From Plumapathes pennacea (Eukaryota > Cnidaria > Anthozoa > Antipatharia > Myriopathidae), in NCBI GenBank assembly GCA_964036295.1, contig OZ038468.1, positions 3,592,501 to 3,656,500 of the forward strand: a stretch of DNA of 64,000 nucleotides, read 5' to 3'. Shown here in pieces: positions 23,159 to 34,548 of the stretch. Numbering within the stretch: the stretch's first letter is position 1; each line of letters starts with the position of its first letter. The notes under the pieces were generated by a model. The model searched no databases. It was not told the DNA's origin and saw only the letters and a list, made by a program, of their open reading frames with translations. The position numbers and the translations under genes are program-made.

Positions 23159-23338
23159 TTATATAGACACGAGTGTTTTACTGGAAAATATACCGTGCGT
23201 AAAATCCATACGAAACTACATCCGGGACCCGAGTGGCGTATTTTCCATATCATCACTAGTGAGGATATCGTTGGAATCATTTCCCGCTTTTGCACGGTTG
23301 TTTGTGCAATTTCTCGTAAAACACTCGTGTCTAATATA
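23159..23338. mobile_element. MITE with AGACACGAGTGTTTTAC ends
   Basis: TATATAGACACGAGTGTTTTAC near 23160 and GTAAAACACTCGTGTCTAATATA near 23316 are inverse copies. There is no coding content. Confidence 0.7.
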
Positions 23339-23350
23339 ATAAAAAGAAAA

Positions 23351-23488
23351 TTACACGGCGGCTTAAAGATATGGATTTTATTTTCTCGTGGTAAAAACAA
23401 TATTTTACCCACTCGCGAAGCGCTCGTTCGTAAAATATTGATTTTACCACTCGAAAATAAAATTCATATCTACGCACCGCCGTGTAAT
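23351..23488. repeat. Hairpin element with TTACACGGCGG ends
   Basis: TTACACGGCGGC at 23351 and CGCCGTGTAA ending 23488 bracket arms that pair through ATTTTATTTTC/GAAAATAAAAT and GGTAAAA..AATATTTTAC, with the loop near CTCGCGAAGCGCTCG. Confidence 0.8.
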
Positions 23489-23500
23489 ATCCTCTATATA

Positions 23501-23773
23501 TTACGATACATATAAATTCTCTCTAAGATAAATCCTGTTGTGTAGAGCCGTAGTGTACTCCAGGGTGCCGAAGGACAGGATAAATGTTTTCCCATCGGGA
23601 TAGAGAACCTTGACAAATGTGCCCTCCAGGTCATACACAATAACGCGGCCATCATTTGTGACAGAGACATTGAAGGGGCTTTTGAAATGGACAGTTCTGA
23701 ACTGTCTGAGGAAAATCCCATTTTTTGTCAACATCAAAGCCTTCATGCAGTTCTCACTCTCAAGGAAACCCAC
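23501..23773 (-). pseudogene. NHL-repeat-like fragment (TRIM2/3/71-type beta-propeller)
   Basis: The frame contains KNGIFLRQFRT, FKSPFNVSVTNDGRVIVYD and VKVLYPDGKTFILSFG, which fit the 'P.gvavd.dGriyV.D....v.vf..dG' pattern of NHL repeats. Only about two blades are present, and no RING, B-box or further blades flank it on this strand. It is either a decayed copy or one exon of an unfound gene. It sits 3' of the pentraxin-like gene on the same strand. Confidence 0.45.
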
Positions 23774-24213
23774 CAGAACGATGTGAGATTGATCTCATGT
23801 GTGAAATTGTTAGCAAAAATGAAACTGTGAACAGGAAAATCCGGGCCGCCGACGAACCAATTTCCATCATGGACCGATGAGCCATGTGATAAAAAGCAGT
23901 ATTAACAAAATAGCACAAGTTCCTTATTTTTGTCATTTAGAAATGGACATTAGTGACTGGCGGGAAATGAATATTGGTGACTGGGCGAGTGGCAGTGACG
24001 GAAACATTCAAGAAATGTAAAGCGGTGTTAACAAATAAATGTCTGGATGGTCAAATTCTAAGGAAAACACAACACGACTTCCCGCTTTTGTCATTTAATA
24101 ACTTAACACCCCGACAGTTAGACAGGCCTGGGTCTAGCTTTGCCAGATATATGGCTAGGTTACACAGCTTAACTATATAACAACGCTGCAATGACCTTGT
24201 GACGTCACTGGCG

Positions 24214-27200
24214 CTAGGGACTGCAGGTACTCGGCTCGACGAGCTCTGCGGGTTTATTGACGCCAGACTTGAAGTCGGACCACTTGAGCACGTTGCCTTC
24301 TGATAAACTGCATTCCACAGACATCCGGGAAATTATTGCGTCAAGGAGCACGTGATCCCACATGTTGAACCCGTTGATGTCACCAGTAAAGGAATCTCCT
24401 TCATGACCTGTTCCCAGATAATTATTTCCGGAATCCAAAACGAGGCCTTTAGGGACTTCCTCATCAGAATTCAGCGAGACATTTACCCCATTTCTGTAAA
24501 TCTTCATGATGCCAATAGTGTTGTCCCAGGTCACACAAACATGTTGCCACTCACCAAAGTGGCTTTTCTCGAACATTCCGCTGTTTGCATCGTGTCAAAA
24601 AAGAAAAAGAGGTCATTGATGTTAGAAGTGTGAGCATACCATGTGATATGAAGTTTTTGCGGGAGTTTAATTTTGCAGATTGGCGATTTTTTCCTTTCGG
24701 GAGAACAAATGTTCGCAAATTATAATTTCAGACTTTACTGCTGGAAACACACTTTCGCGGATCTCGGGGAAGTTCCCGTCGAAGGAGGTCTAATATTGTT
24801 TGTAGTCAGTCTAATTGAAATTCAATGATGTAAATGGTGTAATTTTTTTTTCCCGCAGGATTTTATTTTTACGGGATTTAATTTTCGCGGATCGTTGGAA
24901 AATCCGCGAAAATTAAATCCCCCAAACATTTCATGCCGCACGATATTTTAAAGGTGCAGTGTAACGAATAACGAATATTTTAAATACAAGGCCTCATTTA
25001 CTTTGTCTTGTATCCATGAAACGAGGTATTATAGACTGCTTTTCTTGTGAAAATGAACACTAGGAATACGCTGTTCGCAGATACCCCAATTTACACTGTC
25101 TACCACACTTCATAAAAGTTTGTGATTTTGACATCATATTTTCCAGTACCTAACGGTCAAAGCACCTCTGCGTCAGCGATGATTTCTTAGAGGAGACTTG
25201 ATATATGAAGAAGTCTTTCTTGCTGATGTGATTTTTGTATACGATAAATCACCATTCTTTCTTGATAGTATAGGCTAGCATACGTCCTGGGGGAGGGGTA
25301 CTAACCCATATGAAAAAGGATGGGGATGCTCATCGTACCTCTTAGGGGTCAAAATCACGGGTTATGGTACCGCTTAGGGTACTAAACATCAAACGCTGAC
25401 ATTTTTGTGTAACGTGGTACTTAGGGGTCGGGTGTCAGTCGAACGAACGTTTTTGTTTGAAAACAGCAAGGGATAAAGTGCTTCATGATATCCTCTTTAT
25501 AGCAATTAAAGGCATCGAAACTTTAAATTCTTGGTATCTTTTGATTGGTACCTTTTAGGGGTCAAAATAAGCTGGAGCCACGCCTGTTTTAGTACCTCTT
25601 AGGGGTCAAAACAAAAATTCCCGACGAGCATCTCCGTCAATTTTATGTGAGAGTGGCATACGTACACTATATGAACTCCTTTCAGGTAAACTGACAGACC
25701 GTCGTGCCCTTCAGTTGTTACATACTGTATTGCAAGATCCACACTTTCAGCTGAAGTATAATAGAATAGAAACCCACTCGGATCTTCCGCTTTCAAGGAA
25801 GCGTTGATCCACATGCAAATAGTAAAGGCGTTCAGAGAGGGCACAACGCGGTCAGCGGTGGCACCACCCCCAGCCTCTATCCCTCCAAAGAACGAGACAT
25901 CAAAGTAATCACCTGCAGATAAGAGTGGAAAACGCGTGACAAAGTTGTATAGACCAGTTAATCACTATTTGGAGATCAGTTGGGTAAAACAGCACATAAA
26001 ATGCCTACGATATTTACTGGCGCCACAGGGCACAGAGGAGTCCGTGGGCACGCGAAGGTATACGCTCGTACAAAATATAATATGGCGCGTACTAATAAAA
26101 AAAATGATTATATATTGAACATATGCCTTTGTGCGCCCGCGATGCAGTCATCTTGCGGCGTACTTCATGTAGTGTATAAAGTTTTATTATATACATACTG
26201 AGACATACTCACGAAAAAGCCATATCGTAAAATTTCGTACGCAAATGAGTTCTAGCCAATGAGAGGCCGCGAACGACGCTTTTCACACGTGAAAAAAATC
26301 GTTCGTCCAATCACAAGCTGCGAACGACGATTTTTCACTACTTTTAAAGGGTTTCCCGGTCCCATCATAAATGTCTCAGTATGTATATAATAAACAGAAA
26401 GCATCATGGAAAGTGCTTTGTACAGTTTTTATTCACTCGTTGTTTCGTATCATAAAACTCACTCGCTCGCAAAGCCTCGCTCGTTCGTTTTATGATACTT
26501 CACAACTCGTGAATAAAAACCGTACGCGCGCACTTTCCATGAAGTAATCTCTATTTACATAATGAAAGCAAGCGAACTCCTCTATGCCCTGTGATATTTT
26601 CGTGCGAGTTTCAATAATTGTATTCCTCCTTTACACCGCAATTTTGTGAGATTTAGCGGGACAAATACATAGTTTTTCTTTCCAGGCGATTTCTCGAAGT
26701 GTTTATCGCGTTAAAATTGATCTAATGCTGAAAACAGCCCGTCCTAATCCAACATGGCCGACACTACATGACATAAAATCGCTAAGGACTGATTACTTCT
26801 GATTGGAGTGCTGATGCGATCACATGCGAATGTCGGCTTTGTAATGACATCATTGAAGTCTAACTCTGCACCAAGTATAAGTTTTGGTATGTTGATCAGA
26901 GAAAAGATAATCAATTTTGAGATAGAAATGTAATCCCCACAGGGTTGGAGTAGTTAAGATCGCGCAGTTTCTACTACACAGATTTTCCTTAAATTCGCTA
27001 CAAAGAATCCTTTTGTGTACCAGATTTGAATTTAAAAGAACAAGGGAGGGGGGTATAGTATATAATGTATTATAAGTAAGCATGAGATCGCTGAACCTGT
27101 TCCTAGTTATTTGTAATAAAACGTCTAATTGTTAAAAAGTTAACACAATTTCTAATATCCACGGGCATATTATTTCATTTTATGACAGCGTGGTATGTAA

Positions 27201-28270
27201 AACGGTGTTGGCCCCAAGAATGACGAGATGAGGGCTTGTAAATGTTTTTCTCTTGTTGTGTGTGTCATGTGAATGGATGTCCCTAAAGGCCCTGTTACAC
27301 CGTGCAATTTTCTCAGCAACTTGTCTCGCAACGCCGTTGCGAGACAAGTTGCTGAAGAATTGCACAGTGTAACAGGACTTGTATCGCGATTTTTGTTGTT
27401 GCGCGCAATGTTGCACGAAGTAGAACTCAGTTCTACTTTTCGCAACGCGTTGCAGCAACTTGCAACGCCATTGCACAGTGTAACACCCTTCCAGCAACTT
27501 GTCTCGCAATTTTTGCCTCGGCGCGATCAAGAGCGCATGTGCGCCTTCTTTATAATTATTCAAATTCCACCGTGTTGACGTCTGGAATTTGCAGCGCGCC
27601 AATCACAATTTTTTCCAAACTTTCTTCGACATCAAACGTTGCAAGTTGCTGAGATCGCGTTGCACAGTGTAACACCCTACCTCCGCAACTGCAACGATAC
27701 TCTTTTTCAACCGTTGCGAAACAAGTTGCTGAGAAAATTGCACAGTGTAACAGCGCCTTAACATGGCTAAAGTTAGCCCTTTCACTTCCAAGCTCAAAAT
27801 GCAGATTCTCCAAACCTTTTAAGAGTAAAATGTATGAGTAATGTAATGAGAATTGAAGGAGAAAATCGAAGTTGATCACTCTTGGGAGTAAAAGGGTTAA
27901 TATTACGCACTACTTACGCTGTGGCGCTAGAGCAATTGGTCTTTTTTCCAGGTTTTCCACTTTCTTAATCAAGTCCGCAAGTGTAGTTTCTTGTTCTTTC
28001 ACTTTCTTAGTCAAGTCCACAAGTGTAGTTTCTTGTTCTTTCAACTTTTGACACATCGCTGAAAGTTAGCGCGACGGTTAATGCACATAGAAAACGCCAC
28101 GCTCCTATAAATTTATAAATATATAATTATAATTATAAATTTGTAAAGGTCTCGACATTTTCTTTATCACCTTTTGCTTTGCATTCTGCTTTTCCCTTGC
28201 CCTTTTTCTTGGCCAAGCAGGCACTTGAGGTAATCAACACCAATGTAAGACACAAGATCGTCTTGTTCAT
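24214..28270 (-). CDS. Secreted coiled-coil pentraxin/LamG-like protein
   Basis: Four exons in transcription order: 28270-28171, 28058-27918, 25912-25666, 24580-24214. They have GT-AG borders, phases 1, 1, 2 and an uninterrupted 285-codon frame ending TGA. Residues 1-20 (MNKTILCLTLVLITSSACLA) are a signal peptide, followed by a Lys-rich segment. Exon 2 encodes two near-identical 14-residue heptad pairs (KLKEQETTLVDLTK, KVKEQETTLADLIK) and VENLEKR, a short coiled coil that should oligomerise the protein. Exons 3-4 form a pentraxin/LamG jelly-roll: FTICMWINASLK, then WQHVCVTWDN, which matches the pentraxin signature H-x-C-x-[ST]-W apart from the last position, then GDINGFNMWDHVLL and CSLSEGNVLKWSDF near the C-terminus. 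Pentraxins bind ligands with calcium and act in recognition outside the cell. The ligand here cannot be told. Both long introns are full of MITEs. Confidence 0.8.
24874..24922. repeat. Perfect short palindrome
   Basis: GGGATTTAATTTTCGCGGAT and ATCCGCGAAAATTAAATCCC pair around a 9-base loop. A degenerate copy of the same words (GGGAGTTTAATTTTGC) lies near 24660, so this may be the right end of a MITE at about 24655-24925. It is intronic in the pentraxin-like gene. Confidence 0.65.
25285..25650. mobile_element. MITE-like repeat with 'CTTAGGGGTCAAAA' words
   Basis: GGGGATGCTCATCGTACCTC near 25322 is mirrored by GACGAGCATCTCCGTC near 25622. The interior carries four copies of a (C/T)TTAGGGGTC word. 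Its right end lies about 15 bases from the end of pentraxin exon 3. Confidence 0.6.
26181..26395. mobile_element. MITE with ATACATACTGAGACAT ends
   Basis: TTTTATTATATACATACTGAGACAT at 26181 and its inverse ATGTCTCAGTATGTATATAATAAA ending near 26394. The inside has two mirrored AACGACGATTTTTCAC-type words. Confidence 0.75.
26405..26542. repeat. Hairpin element with CATGGAAAGTGC ends
   Basis: ATGGAAAGTGCTTTGTACAG..TTTTATTCACTCG pairs with CGTGAATAAAAACCGTACGCG..GCACTTTCCAT. The loop region is TCGCTCGCAAAGCCTCGCTCG. It is separated by only about ten bases from the MITE before it. Confidence 0.75.
27283..27760. mobile_element. MITE, 'GTTACAC(T/C)GTGCAATTTTCTC' family with a nested hairpin
   Basis: Outer ends GTTACACCGTGCAATTTTCTC (27293) and GAGAAAATTGCACAGTGTAAC (27731) are inverse. 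An inner perfect hairpin spans about 27290-27381 (CAACTTGTCTCGCAAC / GTTGCGAGACAAGTTG), and further copies of the GCACAGTGTAACACCC word occur at 27473 and 27662. It lies in intron 2 of the pentraxin-like gene. Confidence 0.8.
27772..27901. mobile_element. MITE, 'TTAACCCTTTCACTCCCAAG' family, copy 2
   Basis: It begins AGTTAGCCCTTTCACTTCCAAG and ends CTTGGGAGTAAAAGGGTTAA. It is shorter than the other copies and stops about 15 bases before pentraxin exon 2. Confidence 0.8.
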
Positions 28271-28427
28271 ATTAAGTTCCTGAAAAGAGAAAAGGGTGTG
28301 AGCGTAAAAATTTCTGTATACAGTTTTTTCAAATAGTTGTTTGTTCTTGCTTATTTTGCCCTACAAAACAAAGACCTGTGAAATAAATTGCTATCAGACT
28401 GCAATCTGCCAGTGCAGTCGGTCTAAG

Positions 28428-28560
28428 GTACCGTCCACACTAATCCGTTTTCGTTTGAAAACGGAATTTTCATTCGAAAACGCATTGAAAGTTTTCCGTC
28501 CACATTGTCGTTTTCGAATCGTTTACGCTATCCACACTAATATGCTGGACAAACCGAAAT
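28428..28560. repeat. Fragment of a 'GTCCACACTAATCCGTTTTCG' inverted-repeat element
   Basis: GTCCACACTAATCCGTTTTCG, GTCCACATTGTCGTTTTCG and ATCCACACTAATATGCTGG recur within 130 bases, with a palindrome CCGTTTTCGTTTGAAAACGG. A related tail (GATCCGGATACGTGTAGACGG) occurs near 34081. Confidence 0.55.
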
Positions 28561-28577
28561 CAGAGATATAACATAAG

Positions 28578-31500
28578 TCAGAGACGAGGCCGAAACACTT
28601 GGTTTTAATTGCATAAGATCTGACTGTTAAATTGAATAATAACGATGTGATTTGAAAACGTCTTTAAAGAGTTTCTTACGTTTAACTTGCACTTAGTGAT
28701 GCAAACTTCAAAAGTGGAATGCAATGCGCTCGTCTTTATTTTATTGCTCGTGCGCATGCGCCACGACCTTAAAAATGCAAAGCCTTTCTTAATTTTTATC
28801 TTTTTATATTTTCTGGGTTACAAATCAGCACGCGGTGATTGGGTCACGCCTTTTGTGAAGCATGATTTCCTCGCGAGAACTTAAAAGAGTTGCTCTTTAG
28901 AAGCACGGATAAGCCAATTTTTAAGGAACGATTCTGGCTTGCGTTGTTGGGCTTAGCGTCGGAACTTGAACTAAAAATTGTTTCTGTGGCGACACGGAAT
29001 ACGACTTGGAAGATGCTGGGTCAAAATATATTGTATACCTCGGCTATAAATGAGGCGACGAAACTCCATTTCTCGTAAGTTGTAATTACAATTCATATCC
29101 AAATTAATTAGTCAAGGGGAGAGTTTTACATTTCATTCACGTGGGACCTTACGTTTTCCTTATCTCAGCACAACTTTCATTTTTTGACCCCGAGCTCCGC
29201 GAGGGTAATAATCACGACGCTGCTGTAGTATTGAGCTATTTGGAGACTCCAAGCGGGTCGCCATTTCGAAATTTAATGTTCGTCTGTCAGTCTGGCGTAC
29301 GACCTCCAGGCGCGGTTACCAAGCACCCACGTTTAATTCATTACATTAACAAGCGATAGGGCCGACGGAGTGATTTTCTACAACAAGATGCAGATACAAT
29401 GCCAAGCACTTCGACAGGTGGTGTAATCGGCCCAGATATTTTGCCACTGCATGGAAGGCAAGCTCGCTAACCGTAAAAGGAGTGAAACGATCTATTTAAG
29501 GCATCGACTGGACGACCTGAACAAAATCCCAGACGCTAATATTGTGTTAAAACTTGAATACTTTTTCAGAAAGAACAAGCAAAATAGAATCGGTGAAATC
29601 AAACAATCACCGTGGCAAATTTCACCGTTTGACCATTCACAGGATGATCCAAGTTTTGATAAGATCGCCGCGGGCGCTTAATGCAAATGGAGATTGGAAT
29701 TTTCAAACTGTATGAGGGCTGCTCTGTATTTCGAAACACTGAAGGATAACGTAGACGATAATGTTTTCGCTAATTTTCGAAGATATTTCAGAGTGCCTTC
29801 GTGGAAGATAACCTTTTCCGTTATTTTGAATCGTGTGTGACCGAGACAATATAACGAATATAGTCGCATAATTAATGCATTTCTCAGACAAACAAGCAGC
29901 TGTCGCTTTGAGTTTTAAATTTGTTCGCATTCGAAGAAACGTACTTTATAAAGTAAAAAACCATACACGTATTTATTTAGGGTGCAGCGTTTGTTGGAGC
30001 AATCGAGGCTTCTGTAAAGGACAAAAGAAAAAAAGAAATCGAAGATCAACTCGCTGACTGAGCAAAACTGAATAAGTCACGATTCTAAGTGCGCTTTCCT
30101 TAGCTTACAGCTGTAGTTCGTTGCGAAAGTTGTCTCAGGCCATTTTTTAGTTTAGTTTTCACGAAAATTTGAGAACGCATCACTCAGTCTGCACTACACG
30201 TAGTCTGAACTATACCAGAATCCGCGCGACAAAAGTTTTTTCTAGCGGCCGGCCGACTGGTGACGTTTCGACACAACCATGGTTTGTAAACGATTGATAA
30301 TCAGCAAAGGGAAAATAGAGAAGAATACTGAAAACCCACCTACAGGGCGATGGGATATCTGCGACTGTATCGTTTTTCTAGTAAAACTTTATTTAAACCG
30401 AAGTTGCAAGAAGCTAGCAAGTAGTATTGAAAGCTATTGGATCTGCCATGTGCAAAAACTGACTCGGCTACCCTTTCCTCGAGTTTGCATATAATTATTT
30501 ACTGCTGTGCGACAAAAGTTCCTCACCCGGGTACCCGCGCGTGCCTGTATCCAGTTTTTGTGACTTTCTGGTCTCGACTTTAATAACGGCACGAACTCAC
30601 TGGCAACGTCCTGCCTTGTTTCGTAACCAGTGCAGTTACCTTAGTCACCTTGGAATTAAAATGCCGGATTTTACGCGATAAACCAGGGTGGAGATTGAAA
30701 CAATCTTAAGGGCGCGTTCGATTCGGTCTGTTCCGGAATAGTGATGCTGATTGGTAAATTTTTTGCTTTGGAGCTGATTAAGGTTAGGATGAATCGGGAG
30801 CTGTCCAAGCTGCAAGAATCTAGAGCTTTAAAACATTTTGAACAAAAACTTGCCCCAGAACAAGCAAGGTTATGGGTCATTTTAGCTATTCCTCTTCCGG
30901 AATGAGACCCAGCATCGAACGCACCTTACCTTCTGGTGAAGCCTCCCCGTGCCATAGGTACTAAAGTTAAAGTCAGTCATTCACTAGGCTCCCAAACGTA
31001 AAGCTGTTTAGACAGCAAACTTGAGGATTGTACTGCATTTTGAATTTCTAGTCTTTATTAGAATGGGCCTGACGGCTAAAAAGGTTGAATTTGTGGGCTA
31101 TGTAAAGGAGGAGCCAGTCCGTCGAGTGCTTTAAAACCATCCTAAGTTTCATGTGTGACAATCTTTTTGTCGAAAGGAATCATTTTCAATTTTTCGAATA
31201 ATTGCTTTGAGGCTATCCCAGTTGCGTCAAATGATCAACACTCAGAGGAAACTATGCCGTAGAGAGACATGTGAGAATATAGTCTAACAAGTGCAGTCAT
31301 CTTACCGTTACTAATGGTATTGAAACAATTTCACGCGATAAGCCAGAGAAGAGATCAAAACACTTGGTTTGCTGCCAAGAAACAGTGAATGGATTTTATT
31401 CGCACGAGATCTGACTGTTAAATTGAACAGTAACCATGTGATTTGAAAACGTCTTTGAAGAATTTTTTGTTTTAACTCGCACTTAGTGATGCAAATTTCA

Positions 31501-32090
31501 AAGGTGGAATGCAAGCGTGTTTTTATTTTATTACTCGTGCGCACGCGCGACTATTTTGAAATTGCAAAACCTTTTTTATTTCTTATTTTTTCTGGATTAC
31601 GAATCAGCACGGGGTGATTGGTTCACGAGAACTTGAAAGAATTGCTCTGTACATGCACGGATAAACCGGACTTTAAGGAGCGATTTTGGCTTGCGTTGTT
31701 GGGTTCAGCGTCGGAACTTAAACTGGAAGTTGTTTCTGTGGCGACATGTAATACGACTTAGAAGATGCTGCGCCAAAATATATTTTGTACCTCGGTTAAA
31801 AAAGGCGAACAAATTCCATTTTGTGAGTTGTAATTACAATTCATGTCTAAATTAGTCAAGGGGAGATTTTGACATTTTATCCCCATGGGACCTTCCGTTT
31901 TTTCTCTCAAACACGATAATCTTTTTTTTTTTTTTTTTTTTTTTGTATTAAACCGAGGTTTGGAAGAAACTAGCAAGGAGTATAGAGAGCTATTGGATCT
32001 GCTATGTAGAAAAACTGACCCGGCTACCCTTGCCTCGAGTTTGCATATAATTGTCAACTACTGTGCGACAAAAGTTCCCCCCTCCCTTCC
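28578..32090. repeat. Dispersed segmental duplication, first copy interrupted
   Basis: 28578-29125 matches 31345-31880 (for example ATCTGACTGTTAAATTGAA, TGTGATTTGAAAACGTCTTT, CTTGCGTTGTTGGG). The continuation of the second copy (31945-32090, CTATTGGATCTGC, TCGAGTTTGCATATAATT) is found for the first copy only at 30395-30530. The first copy therefore seems to hold about 1.2 kb of extra DNA between 29180 and 30390. No gene was recognised in either copy or in the insert. Confidence 0.65.
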
Positions 32091-32360
32091 GCCGGAAGCG
32101 GAAATAATGGCGCGGGGACTGCGAAGCTTTTCGGTGCTTTCTAAAGCTGCTTTTTCGACCAACGAATTAAAGTCATAGTCATATCGGAATGTTTTTTTTT
32201 TTTTTTTTTTTTGTGATTAAATAAATAAAACTTTTCGGATATTGTCAATAAAGAGCGATAGTTCGCCAGGCGGGGGTTATTCGCCTGTTAGCGGACGTTA
32301 TTCGGATACCTATCACGAAGCCACCAATCACGCGCGGGAGGAATTATTAAGTGATGTGTA
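32085..32360 (+). mobile_element. Repeat element, copy 1 (inverted copy at 41330-41600)
   Basis: ATTGTCAATAAAGAG..GGCGGGGGTTATTCGC and the preceding TGTGATTAAATAAATAAAACT, poly-T and CGAAGCTTTTCGGTGCTTTCT recur as reverse complements at 41330-41600. It has no coding content. The nature of the element is unknown. Confidence 0.65.
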
Positions 32361-33897
32361 ATATGCGGAGATAGTCCCCCTGTACTCTATATAAAGATAT
32401 AAAGAAACTGATCGTCACGTCCAAACTGTTCCTGCTTCATTTAGATTAGTGTACTGTGGCCACTTTGAGGTTAATGCGCAGTAGCAAATCGTACTTTTGC
32501 TGGCCGTATAAATGAATGTTGGTTAGTTATATATCTCTCTGCTGAGCTTGGTTTTGTTTCTACATAATTGCATTTTGACCGAAGAAACAATTCTTCACTC
32601 TGTCTGCTAAAATATCTCAGAATCGCGAACTGCACGTGATTATATTTGCCCGCAAATAGGACTTTTGCGTGCGTCTCACTGACCCTTTCAAATACCAAAA
32701 GCTTTGTTCCTTTTTAATACAAACGCTCGAAAAGGGACCTCTTTCGGGCGGAACTCTAAACATCTAGTATCTTCCTGGGAGTATTCCGTGTCACCAGAGA
32801 AAAGTTTGTCGAGTCTACTTTAGCAGCGGCAGAGCTACTTGGGATACAGTTTTGTAGCGGGGATTCATTGACAACCAGCTTTGACTAATATTTACAAAAG
32901 TAAACCGTTTGTAAACACAGCGAAAATATAAACACAGCAGAAATGGATATTTTTTATTCCTTTTAGCCGAGATACGATATATTTTCGATCTAGTATCTTT
33001 CAAGGGGTATTTCGTGTCGCCACATAATTTTTTGTTGACACTACTTTAGCGGCGACAGAGCTATTAGCGGTAGAGTTTTTGCAGTTGATGCGGTCTTAAT
33101 CAAATGTTATTTACTGCAACGTCTTGTGGGTCGGGAATGGATTATTTTTGTTTCTGAAAGGAACCGGTTTAAAAAGATAACCTTTACAAAACAGCTACAG
33201 TAATAAGACAGCGGATTTCATTGTACATGAACGAGGCGTCATCGACAATATTAAGCATTTGTTACGGCTATTGTCAGGCTCTTCCGACGTTGAACGCCCG
33301 GCAGCCATAATTGTTCCTTAAGTCCAGCGTTTCCATTTGTAAGTGATACGATCAATCTAATGCAAAGCCAACAAAAGTCAAACAAAGTACAATTCAATTG
33401 CCAACACAAAATGTCATCATTCATGTGATCAACAACAGCCAATCACCTTGTGCAGACTTTCGACACCAAAAAGATATATATATATATATTCTATATTAAC
33501 CGCTCCGCTTTCAGGGCATTCGTAACCAGGAGGAAAATGCGAGGCGAGTATCAGCCGGAAATGAAAGAGATCAGCCTCCTAACGCGGATGGCCCTGGAGA
33601 CGAGGTTGGGTCGATCCATAATATGGACAGCGGTTTTTATCACCGAAAACAATATGGCGCGAACACCACGGAAATACGTTCTTGACGTCACTTCCGTTGG
33701 TCAGCGTTCATCGTCATGGTCATCTACAGTAACTTCGCATAATTCGAGTTAAAAATTCACATCGTTTAGAAATTCACATCATGTTCAAGCGTCGTTTTCA
33801 TTGTGCAGCTTATCTTATAGAAAATGCCTTGAACTAAGTTGCAGTTGAGTAACATAGCTTTAGAACACTCAGGGTTCAGTCAAAGAGTGGACGAGAG
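32361..33897. other. Gene-free stretch
   Basis: No gene is recognised. About 32486-32640 has a diverged relative at 36020-36180 (shared words AATGA..GT, TATATCTCTCTGCTGAGCTTGGT / AAATCTCTCTGTTGAGCTTGGT, and CTGCAC(G/A)TGATT). TATCTTCCTGGGAGTATTCCGTGTC (32769) and TATCTTTCAAGGGGTATTTCGTGTC (32994) show a ~225-bp diverged duplication. Confidence 0.45.
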
Positions 33898-34051
33898 CTT
33901 TAGATGCGATGGGACGGGAATTGACGGATAAACGATGGCATTAGATGCAATAAGACGGGAATGAACGGATAAACGAAGGCATTAGATGCAATGGGAAGGG
34001 AATGGACGAATAAACGAGGGCATTAGATGCAATAAGACGGGAATGGATACT
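33898..34051 (+). repeat. 41-bp minisatellite, about 3.7 units
   Basis: The unit is CATTAGATGCAATAAGACGGGAATG..ACGGATAAACGAGGG; four successive copies differ at a few positions. It is non-coding, about 500 bases upstream of PTRH2. Confidence 0.85.
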
Positions 34052-34128
34052 ATCAAAATCAACGTGGCGGATTAAAAAATGATCCGGATACGTGTAGACG
34101 GGGCCTAAGATTATAGTTTAGACTTAGA

Positions 34129-34194
34129 TTTAAGGTTAGGGTTAGAGTTAGGGTTAGCTTTAGGGTTAGGATTAGGGTTATGGTCAGGGTTAGG
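34129..34194 (+). repeat. Interstitial telomere-type TTAGGG array
   Basis: About ten degenerate TTAGGG units (TTAGGGTTAGAGTTAGGGTT and so on). TTAGGG is the telomere repeat of cnidarians and vertebrates. The array is short and internal, so it is a relic of repair or fusion rather than a chromosome end. Confidence 0.8.
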
Positions 34195-34548
34195 CCGTAA
34201 TTTTCGTATATGTATATGTATTTCTCACTCGCATCAATTCAATTTACGGCTAATTATTATTCAAGGTTGCGTATTTGCTCATTGGGGCAATGTATTTGCT
34301 CATCAGGGCCAGGTATTTGCTCGTCCGGTTGTGCCTTATATAAGGAATACGTACTATATATAGCTATCCGAAAATCACCAAAATATCACCCAATAAATCG
34401 AGCTTTTCTTTGATAAAAAACTCCCGCGTTTTGACAACACAGAGCCTTCGAAATATAGTGGTCAGCAAATTCTCGCGACAATAGGTGCGCGCACACGTGG
34501 GACCACGTGTAACGTTACATGACGTAGTATTTGTACCAGATTACCAAC

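Noticed and set aside
29141..29681. Open frames of 72 and 76 codons in the insert of the segmental duplication
   Set aside because: No domain, no splice signals in phase, and no similarity I recognise; kept only as a remark.
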